NCBI GenBank assembly: GCA_902795905.1
Contig: CADBMY010000267.1
Location: 1-12,325 of the forward strand
Reading direction: 5' to 3'
Length of the DNA: 12,325 nt
Source: an uncultured Erysipelotrichaceae bacterium
GTDB lineage: Bacteria; Bacillota_I; Bacilli_A; Erysipelotrichales; Erysipelotrichaceae
The first letter of the stretch is position 1. Every line of letters starts with the position of its first letter. Below the pieces are notes generated by a model. That model saw nothing but the letters and a program-made list of their open reading frames with translations, was not told the DNA's origin and searched no databases. Positions 7,082-12,325 of the stretch are shown in pieces. A program made the position numbers and the translations under genes.

Positions 7082-7874
7082 ACTGCTTTTTCAGTACGTA
7101 GGGTTCTCCGACAGCCTTTACATGGAAGCGCTCAGGATGAAGTATCTGCGCTCTGATCACTTCCGGATCACCGTTGAATTCCTTCCAGTCAGGGGCATCT
7201 ACACAGCCCCAGTGGATCGGAAGCAGAGGAGTATGCGGGTATGCTTCTGCCATCTTCAGTACCCCGGGAATGCCGATATGCCAGCGTGAATCGGAGATAT
7301 CCATCAGGATCAGATCCATCTCCGGCTGATGAAGCTGTTCTTCCATCAGTCTTGAGTCACCGGGCATCCAGATCACACCGTCCGGTGTTTCCAGGCGGAA
7401 ACCGCAGAAGTCCTTCATCTCATAATGTCTTACTGCACTGTGCTTTGGTGAATCATTCTGCCAGGCATGATCGGCAGGGGTAAGCGTGATCCTGATATCA
7501 CCGACACTGAATGTATCACCGATCTCGTGACCGTATGCCGGTATGCCGATCTCTTCGCATAGACCTGCAACATATTCCGTTGTATGTATGGATGCAGTTC
7601 TGTCCTTCAGATCCAGAAGTGTAGGTTTGCTGAAGTGATCATTGTCACAATGCGTAATGATGATACTGTCTGCGTGCGGAACATCCTCAGTAGTGATCGG
7701 GGCTTCGGTCAGGATCTTCATGTCAAAGCCTTTGAGCAGGGGATCGATCAGGATCACCGTACCGCGGCTGTTGATCATGGCTCCGCCGCCGCCAAGCCAG
7801 TATACTTCCGTATGATCGATCAAAGAGAATGCTGATTTATCCATCTGAATGCGATTTGCTTTAGCCTGTGTCAT
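7080..7874 (-). CDS. UlaG-like MBL-fold metallo-hydrolase
   Basis: Cytoplasmic metallo-beta-lactamase-fold hydrolase of 264 aa, UlaG/COG2220 type; the substrate is unknown. Seen in order: a YWLGGGGAMINSRGTVILIDP opening strand pair (25-45), the metal motif THCDNDHFS (74-82), TPADHAW (132-138, His136), MPGDSRL (170-176, Asp173) and LPIHWG (218-223, His221). The canonical HxHxDH here reads HCDNDH, so the second histidine is Asp77; the other ligands are kept. The start at 7874 is favoured by AGGAG 8 nt upstream over an ATG at 7895 with no ribosome site. It is convergent with ruvX and divergent from the flavin reductase, so it is probably a single-gene transcript. Confidence 0.88.
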   Translation of the reverse strand: MTQAKANRIQMDKSAFSLIDHTEVYWLGGGGAMINSRGTVILIDPLLKGFDMKILTEAPITTEDVPHADSIIITHCDNDHFSKPTLLDLKDRTASIHTTEYVAGLCEEIGIPAYGHEIGDTFSVGDIRITLTPADHAWQNDSPKHSAVRHYEMKDFCGFRLETPDGVIWMPGDSRLMEEQLHQPEMDLILMDISDSRWHIGIPGVLKMAEAYPHTPLLPIHWGCVDAPDWKEFNGDPEVIRAQILHPERFHVKAVGEPYVLKKQ

Positions 7875-7882
7875 AGATATTA

Positions 7883-7887
7883 CTCCT
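7883..7887 (-). promoter_or_regulatory. Ribosome binding site deciding the MBL hydrolase start
   Basis: AGGAG on the minus strand, 8 nt before the ATG at 7874. An ATG at 7895 in the same frame overlaps the promoter region and lacks any such site. Confidence 0.75.
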
Positions 7888-7896
7888 GTTACCATT

Positions 7897-7925
7897 ATTA
7901 TATTTTTTTACAGATTGCCTGCAAA
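7897..7925 (-). promoter_or_regulatory. Candidate sigma-A promoter for the MBL hydrolase
   Basis: Minus-strand TTTGCA (-35, 7920-7925) and a perfect TATAAT (-10, 7897-7902) are spaced by 17 nt. The predicted start near 7890 leaves a very short leader before the AGGAG. The spacer contains an A-tract. No equally good promoter was found for the divergent flavin-reductase gene in the same interval; a TATGAT at 7973-7978 is the best -10 there but lacks a convincing -35. Confidence 0.6.
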
Positions 7926-8010
7926 TATCACACACAAAAATGAGCAGAAATATATTAGCGTATGCCTGTGTCTATGATAGTATGGATATATTAACAGGAG
8001 GGAAAGAATT

Positions 8011-9816
8011 ATGAAAGAAAGCAGACAATCTCTGCTTGCAGTGATCTGTACTCTTGCAGTATCACTTGTATTTTGTCTTGTCTTTGGACAGATGACGAAA
8101 CCGAAGATCGCCAAACCTGCGGAAGGCGCACTCTTTGCGGCAGGTACGTATGAAGCGGAAAGTCCGGGGTATACAGGCGCCAGCAATCCGATCAAGGTCA
8201 AGGTGACGGTTTCGGATAACAAAATTGAGAATATCGAATATACGATCGACGGTGAGACACCGACAGTCGGCGGCATGGCAGTTCCTGCTCTGGCAGAGAA
8301 AGTTCTTGCGGTCCAGTCTCCGAATATTGATACAGTCACCAATGCAACAGTGAGTTCCAAGGGATTCCTGACAGCTGTATCGGATGCACTTCGTCAGGCC
8401 GGGGCAGATCCTGAGGCTCTTGTGCCGCAGGAGGCAGAGACAGCATCCAAGGATATTGAAAAGACTGCGGATATCGTTGTGGCAGGTGCCGGCGGTGCCG
8501 GTATGACAGCTGCGATCACAGCAGCTCAGAACGGCAAGAAAGTCATCATTCTTGAAAAAGGCTTATTCCCGGGTGGTAACTCCAGTTATGCGACCGGCGG
8601 TATGAATGCGGCAGAAACACATTACCAGGCGGAAAAGGGAATTGAAGACTCCGTAGAACTGTTTTACGAAGATACCATGAAAGGCGGTCATGACATCAAC
8701 GATCCTGAGCTTGTCAGAACCCTGGCGGAAAACTCTTCGGCAGCGATCGACTGGCTGGATTCCATCGATGCGCCGTTAAGTGATGTCGGTCTGGCCGGCG
8801 GTGCCAGTGTTTATCGTCAGCACCGTCCTGTAAATGCTAACGGGGATATCCTCCCTGTCGGTACATTTCTCGTAGAACATCTTTCCAAGACATGTGAAGA
8901 CCTCGGTATCGAGATCGTGTACAGTGCAAAAGTTGACGAGATTCTGATGGATAACGGCAAGGCTGTGGGTCTGCACGCTACCGACAGCGACGGTAATAAC
9001 ATCACAGTCCATGCGGACGCTGTCATTATTGCAACAGGTGGCTTCGGTTCCAACCCAGATCTGATCGTCAAGTATAGACCGGACCTCAAGGGATATGTCT
9101 CCACCAACGCTCCTACTATTACCGGTGACGCGATTGCGTTCCTGGAAGCAGTCGGCGCAGATTTCCGTGATCTTGAACAGATCCAGATCCATCCGACCGT
9201 TGTACAGACAGATGGTTCTCTGATTTCTGAATCTCTGCGTGGTGACGGTGCGATCCTGCTGAACAAGAACGGTGTACGTTTCACCAATGAGAATGGTACC
9301 AGAGACGTTGTCTCGGCTGCCGTCAATGAACAGCCTGACAGGTATGCATGGCTGGTTACTGATGAGAAAGTAGCTGTGAAATCCGAAGTCATCAAGAAGT
9401 ATGTCAGTAAGGGTTACATGATCAAGTGCGATACAGTCGCAGATCTTGCCAAGCTGATCGGTGTTGAGGAAGAGGTCATACAGGAAACGCTTGATACATG
9501 GCATACAGCCTGTGAAACTGGTGAAGATACTGAATTCGGCCGTGCCAATCCCGATAAGAATAAGACATACGTAGCTGAACTGCCTCTGTATGCGGTACAG
9601 ATCTCTCCGGGTATCCATCACTGCATGGGCGGTGTCGTGATCAACACCAACGCGGAAGTTATCGACACAAAGGGTAATGTCATTCCCGGTCTCTATGCGG
9701 CAGGTGAAGTCACCGGCGGTGTCCACGGCGGCAACCGTCTCGGCGGCAACGCTGTTACAGACTTTGTTGTCTTCGGCCGTATTGCCGGTGAAAACGCTTC
9801 TGCCAACAGTAAGTAA
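8011..9816 (+). CDS. Membrane-anchored/exported FMN-binding, FAD-dependent fumarate-reductase-like flavoprotein
   Basis: Flavoprotein of 601 aa predicted to pass electrons to an unsaturated organic acceptor outside the membrane. A hydrophobic N-terminus (about 8-26) follows a few charged residues and looks like a signal or anchor, with no good lipobox. Residues about 44-133 form an FMN-bind domain ending in DTVTNATVSS, where Thr113 is the likely covalent FMN site attached by an ApbE-type transferase. From 154 comes an FAD_binding_2 domain: DIVVAGAGGAG, LEKGLFPGGNS, QHRP (His271), ESLRGDGA (Arg410), GIHHCMGG (His536-His537) and GGNRLGGNA (Arg576). These match the substrate-binding and proton-relay residues of soluble fumarate reductases of the flavocytochrome c group. 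There is no haem domain. AGGAGGG lies about 8 nt before the ATG. It is monocistronic with its own terminator. Relatives reduce fumarate, urocanate or other enoates, so the acceptor is not settled. Confidence 0.92.
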   Translation: MKESRQSLLAVICTLAVSLVFCLVFGQMTKPKIAKPAEGALFAAGTYEAESPGYTGASNPIKVKVTVSDNKIENIEYTIDGETPTVGGMAVPALAEKVLAVQSPNIDTVTNATVSSKGFLTAVSDALRQAGADPEALVPQEAETASKDIEKTADIVVAGAGGAGMTAAITAAQNGKKVIILEKGLFPGGNSSYATGGMNAAETHYQAEKGIEDSVELFYEDTMKGGHDINDPELVRTLAENSSAAIDWLDSIDAPLSDVGLAGGASVYRQHRPVNANGDILPVGTFLVEHLSKTCEDLGIEIVYSAKVDEILMDNGKAVGLHATDSDGNNITVHADAVIIATGGFGSNPDLIVKYRPDLKGYVSTNAPTITGDAIAFLEAVGADFRDLEQIQIHPTVVQTDGSLISESLRGDGAILLNKNGVRFTNENGTRDVVSAAVNEQPDRYAWLVTDEKVAVKSEVIKKYVSKGYMIKCDTVADLAKLIGVEEEVIQETLDTWHTACETGEDTEFGRANPDKNKTYVAELPLYAVQISPGIHHCMGGVVINTNAEVIDTKGNVIPGLYAAGEVTGGVHGGNRLGGNAVTDFVVFGRIAGENASANSK

Positions 9817-9830
9817 TTCAGATATACAAG

Positions 9831-9865
9831 GGATGCGTACATAGCACTGTACGTATCCTTTTTTT
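9831..9865 (+). terminator. Intrinsic terminator after the flavin reductase
   Basis: Stem GGATGCGTAC / GTACGTATCC (10 bp with one G-U pair) and an 8-nt loop, followed by seven T. It lies 15 nt after the stop codon. Confidence 0.9.
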
Positions 9866-9892
9866 GTTCATTATGCAAAGTCTTGGTACAAT
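9864..9892 (+). promoter_or_regulatory. Candidate promoter of the kinase-like/DUF2804/oxidoreductase operon
   Basis: TTGTTC (-35, 9864-9869) and TACAAT (-10, 9887-9892) with a 17-nt spacer. A TG one base before the -10 makes it an extended -10 element, which would offset the weak -35. The -35 overlaps the T-tract of the preceding terminator, so the two transcription units are packed end to start. The predicted start near 9899 gives a leader of about 50 nt. Confidence 0.5.
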
Positions 9893-9908
9893 ATATACAG
9901 AGAGAGCC

Positions 9909-9930
9909 ATAGATGCGTATATGTATCTAT
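9909..9930 (+). promoter_or_regulatory. 22-nt dyad in the operon leader (operator or RNA hairpin)
   Basis: An almost self-complementary element whose outer six bases are ATAGAT on the left and ATCTAT on the right. The deviations from perfect symmetry are all of the kind that give G-U pairs in RNA. It lies between the predicted transcription start and the GAGG ribosome site (9939-9942). It could be a repressor operator or a leader hairpin; with no unpaired loop a DNA operator seems at least as likely. Confidence 0.4.
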
Positions 9931-9949
9931 TTGGAAAAGAGGCACAATT

Positions 9950-10861
9950 ATGATCTATACACTGACTTTAAATCCGGCGGTGGATTACTACATGGAAATG
10001 AGCGGTGAGATGAACCGTGAAGGTGTGATCCGCGGACGCAATGAACAGTACAGGGCAGCCGGCAAAGGTCTTAATGTTTCAAGAGATCTCAGCATCATGC
10101 AGATCCCGTCAGTCGCTGTAGCATTGCTCGGCGGTTTTACCGGTGAGTTCATTCGTCAGGCTTTTTCCGGAGATCCGCTGATCACGCTGGTCCCGATCCC
10201 GGTCAAGGGCAATAACCGTGTCAACGTCAAGCTTGTCAAAGACGGAACACTGATCGCGGTTAACGGTGCCGGGCCGAAGACAGATGACTCCATTGAGAGT
10301 GATATTATGCGGGCATTTGAGAATGTAGGACAGCGGGATACGGTCGTGATCAGCGGTTCCGTGATGCCGGGGATCAATCCCGAGATGATCATTTATCTCT
10401 GTGCCAAGATCCACAACCATGGCGGTGAAGTGGTGCTGGATACCGAAAGACTTTCACCGGAGGCGATCACTGCCTGCCGTCCGCAGCTGATCAAACGTAC
10501 GCTGCAGGAACTGGCTCAGCAGACAGGGCGTAAGCAGGAAGATCCTGAGGATGCCGTAAGTCTGCTGAAGGAAGCAGGTTTTCCGGAAGTGCTGCTGCCG
10601 CTGGATGATGAAAAAGTCTACCTGAAGTCCGGTGACCAGATCTATCTGCTGAGGCAGCCTGAACACGTTCATGTGAATCCCGTCGGACGTACAGACGCTC
10701 TTCTGGCAGCGTATATCGGCAAGCGTACGGAAGGACTGATGCCGCAGGATGCACTGCGCTGGGCGGGTGCCATGGCTAATGCGGTGGCTTCGACACTGGA
10801 TGATACTTCCCTGGATGAAGTCATGCGGCTGTTTGATGAGATAAAGACAGAACTGATCTGA
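9950..10861 (+). CDS. PfkB-family sugar-kinase-like protein (1-phosphofructokinase/tagatose-6-P kinase type, degenerate motifs)
   Basis: Cytoplasmic protein of 303 aa with the PfkB/ribokinase fold, closest in look to hexose-phosphate kinases such as FruK and LacC. The N-terminus is typical: MIYTLTLNPAVDYY, then AAGKGLNVSR at 36-45 (usually GGKGINVAR), which forms part of the sugar-phosphate site. ISGSVMPGI and VVLDTE strands follow. ATP-side motifs are altered: the usual KPNxxE reads KRTLQE at 182-187, the usual SLGxxG reads PLDDEK at 217-222, and the usual VGAGDS reads VGRTDA at 245-250. Asp249 still matches the catalytic base, but the Gly-Ala-Gly anion hole is lost. It may be a weak kinase, a changed-specificity enzyme or a pseudokinase. 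GAGG lies 7 nt before the ATG. It is first in an operon, with 13 nt to the DUF2804 gene. Confidence 0.85.
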   Translation: MIYTLTLNPAVDYYMEMSGEMNREGVIRGRNEQYRAAGKGLNVSRDLSIMQIPSVAVALLGGFTGEFIRQAFSGDPLITLVPIPVKGNNRVNVKLVKDGTLIAVNGAGPKTDDSIESDIMRAFENVGQRDTVVISGSVMPGINPEMIIYLCAKIHNHGGEVVLDTERLSPEAITACRPQLIKRTLQELAQQTGRKQEDPEDAVSLLKEAGFPEVLLPLDDEKVYLKSGDQIYLLRQPEHVHVNPVGRTDALLAAYIGKRTEGLMPQDALRWAGAMANAVASTLDDTSLDEVMRLFDEIKTELI

Positions 10862-10864
10862 TAC

Positions 10865-10869
10865 GGAGG
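10865..10869 (+). promoter_or_regulatory. Ribosome binding site deciding the DUF2804 start
   Basis: GGAGG lies just after the kinase-like stop codon and 5 nt before the ATG at 10875. A GTG at 10869 in the same frame shares its first base with the end of this site, so it cannot be the start it serves. Confidence 0.8.
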
Positions 10870-10874
10870 TGCTC

Positions 10875-11894
10875 ATGCGCAATCATGAAGTGATGACAGA
10901 ACAGCTTCTGCTGGATGAACAGGGGGAGATCAGAGAACCCGGCTGGTCCAGAAAGATGTACCAACAATACCGGCGGAAGATGATCAAGGCACCGTCTTTC
11001 CGCATCAAGGAATGGGATTACTATCTGGTAACAGGAAAGGATTTTGCCTGTGCATTTACGATCTCCGATAATGGCTATGTGGGACTGCAGTCGGTATCTC
11101 TGCTGATCTTTGATGATATGCCCCGTGAGCATACGGAGACAGTGCTGAATGTAATGCCGATGGGAAAGCTGCACATGCCGGAGACTTCGGCTGCAGGCAA
11201 TACGGTATATACTGATCAGAGACTGCAGATGACGTATACGGTTGGAAAGAATACCAGGAAGATCCGCTGTCATTTCGAGAATTTCATGAATGGCAAGCCG
11301 CTGAATGCAGAGATCGAACTGGAACAGCCGGAGATGGATTCGCTGGTCATTGCGACCCCGTGGGATAAGAAGCATGCGTTCTACTTCAACCAGAAGATCA
11401 ACTGCATGCCTGCCTGCGGATATGTTGAATTTGACGGTGTGCGCAGGGAGTTTGATCCGCAGACGGACTTCGGTACACTTGACTGGGGCAGAGGTGTCTG
11501 GACCTACGATAATACCTGGTACTGGAGCAGCGGCAATGCCCGCATTAACGGGAAGGCGTTTGGCTTTAATCTCGGCTACGGTTTCGGCAATACTACAGCT
11601 GCCACGGAGAATGTCATACACTACGATGGCAAAGCCCATAAGCTTGATGATATTACCTTCAGTATTCCGGCAAATTATACCGATCCCTGGAAAGTCACAT
11701 CTTCCGACGGACGTTTTGAAGCAGATTTTGTGCCGGTGCTGGACAGAGCTGCCAAGCTGGATTTCAAGGTCATCGTCTCCGATCAGCATCAGGTCTTCGG
11801 CCGCATGAGCGGTAAGGCCGTCCTGGATGACGGTGAAGTGATCACGTTTGCGGATCTGCTTTGTTTTGCGGAGGAGGTTCACAACAAGTATTAA
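10875..11894 (+). CDS. DUF2804 domain-containing protein
   Basis: A full-length member (339 aa) of the DUF2804 family, whose biochemical function is not known to me. Recognisable features are an N-terminal LLLDEQGEIREPGW (11-24), RIKEWDYYLV (43-52) and a tryptophan/tyrosine-rich core around DFGTLDWGRGVWTYDNTWYW (198-217). Beta-strand-like stretches fill the C-terminal half, such as GKAFGFNLGYGFGNTT at 226-241. There is no signal peptide or membrane segment, so it should be cytoplasmic. The repeated aromatic, Gly-rich strands suggest an all-beta, lipocalin-like or jelly-roll fold; that is inference. It follows the kinase-like gene by 13 nt, and its TAA overlaps the next ATG by one base (TAATG). 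It is therefore in the middle of a coupled operon with sugar-type enzymes. Confidence 0.88.
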   Translation: MRNHEVMTEQLLLDEQGEIREPGWSRKMYQQYRRKMIKAPSFRIKEWDYYLVTGKDFACAFTISDNGYVGLQSVSLLIFDDMPREHTETVLNVMPMGKLHMPETSAAGNTVYTDQRLQMTYTVGKNTRKIRCHFENFMNGKPLNAEIELEQPEMDSLVIATPWDKKHAFYFNQKINCMPACGYVEFDGVRREFDPQTDFGTLDWGRGVWTYDNTWYWSSGNARINGKAFGFNLGYGFGNTTAATENVIHYDGKAHKLDDITFSIPANYTDPWKVTSSDGRFEADFVPVLDRAAKLDFKVIVSDQHQVFGRMSGKAVLDDGEVITFADLLCFAEEVHNKY

Positions 11895-12325
11895 TGAACA
11901 GGAATATCAATGCAGGTATTCTCGGTACGGGGATGATCGTCCCCGTATTTCTTGAGAATGCGGAAAGAACAGGCGGTTATCATATCCGCGGTATATGGGG
12001 CAGAGATGCCCGCAAGGCTGCTGTCTATGAAAGCAAGGCTGACTACACGACAGATGATCTCGACAGGATTCTGCACGATCCTGAGATCGATGTTATCTAT
12101 ATTGCACTGCCGAACAGTATGCATGCCTCCTATGCGGTAAAAGCACTGCAGGCTGGCAGGAACGTGATGGTGGAGAAACCGTTTGCGGCATCGTATGCAG
12201 AGGCTCTGGAAGTCATACAGCTGGCAGAGAAGCAGGGACTGCTTGTCTTTGACATGTGCATGACGCCGTATCATGCCAATTACCGTATGATCCCGGAATA
12301 TCTGAAGGAACTGGGACAGGTGCGG
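11894..12325 (+). CDS. Gfo/Idh/MocA-family NAD(P)-dependent oxidoreductase (partial, C-terminus off window)
   Basis: First 144 residues of a glucose-fructose oxidoreductase/inositol-dehydrogenase-like enzyme. The Rossmann nucleotide-binding motif GILGTG is at 8-13, followed by strands ending in DVIYIALPNSMHASYA (66-81) and the family hallmark VEKPFA at 93-98, whose Lys95 lies at the active site. Family members oxidise or epimerise sugars, polyols or sugar derivatives using NAD(P). The catalytic Asp/His region lies beyond the window, so substrate class cannot be judged. The ATG overlaps the TAA of the DUF2804 gene by one base. An AGGAGG sits at 11872-11877, 16 nt upstream, longer than ideal, so translation is probably coupled to the preceding gene. 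Confidence 0.88.
   Translation, partial: MNRNINAGILGTGMIVPVFLENAERTGGYHIRGIWGRDARKAAVYESKADYTTDDLDRILHDPEIDVIYIALPNSMHASYAVKALQAGRNVMVEKPFAASYAEALEVIQLAEKQGLLVFDMCMTPYHANYRMIPEYLKELGQVR

Noticed and set aside
8776..9726. 316-aa minus-strand open frame inside the flavin reductase gene
   Set aside because: It lies fully within a well-conserved flavoprotein gene, with a biased composition and no domain.
10821..11882. 353-aa open frame on the minus strand opposite the DUF2804 gene
   Set aside because: No ribosome site or family motif; the plus-strand frame is a recognisable DUF2804 protein in a tight operon. The antisense frame is open because of codon bias.

Overview
The window looks like a chromosomal stretch of a Bacillota (Firmicutes) gut-type anaerobe, possibly Erysipelotrichia. 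This rests on strong AGGAGG-type ribosome binding sites, U-tract hairpin terminators, moderate base composition, a DUF2804 gene and a secreted flavin-based reductase. The lineage is an inference from style and gene content, since no rRNA or universal marker other than ruvX is present. I see no phage, insertion sequence, CRISPR array, tRNA or rRNA.

Layout: (1) Bases 1-2097, minus strand: an ABCG-like ABC exporter pair. The ATPase carries its own N-terminal membrane domain and overlaps the start of a permease that runs off the left edge. (2) Bases 2265-5627, plus strand, divergent from the ABC pair: a very large (1120 aa) MscS-type channel with two tandem, visibly homologous extracytoplasmic Cache-like sensor modules ahead of the pore. 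(3) Bases 5709-7036, plus strand: an alpha/beta hydrolase followed 14 nt later by the RuvX/YqgF Holliday-junction resolvase. This unit ends at a strong hairpin terminator shared with the convergent next gene. (4) Bases 7080-7874, minus strand: a UlaG-like metallo-beta-lactamase-fold hydrolase with an altered metal motif. (5) Bases 8011-9816, plus strand, divergent from (4): a membrane-anchored or exported FMN-binding/FAD fumarate-reductase-like enzyme with its own terminator. (6) From 9950 to the right edge, plus strand: a tight operon of a PfkB-family sugar-kinase-like protein, a DUF2804 protein and a Gfo/Idh/MocA oxidoreductase (cut by the window end). Its promoter candidate overlaps the preceding terminator T-tract, and its leader carries a long dyad.

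How the genes may work together: the ABC ATPase and permease almost certainly form one transporter. The flavin reductase is a self-contained respiratory-type module, an extracytoplasmic electron sink whose acceptor is unknown. The kinase-like/DUF2804/oxidoreductase operon suggests sugar or polyol-related metabolism. However, the kinase-like protein has lost several motifs normally needed for ATP handling, so its role may not be phosphorylation. The most unusual items are the double-sensor MscS channel, the degenerate PfkB protein and the membrane-domain/ABC-ATPase fusion.
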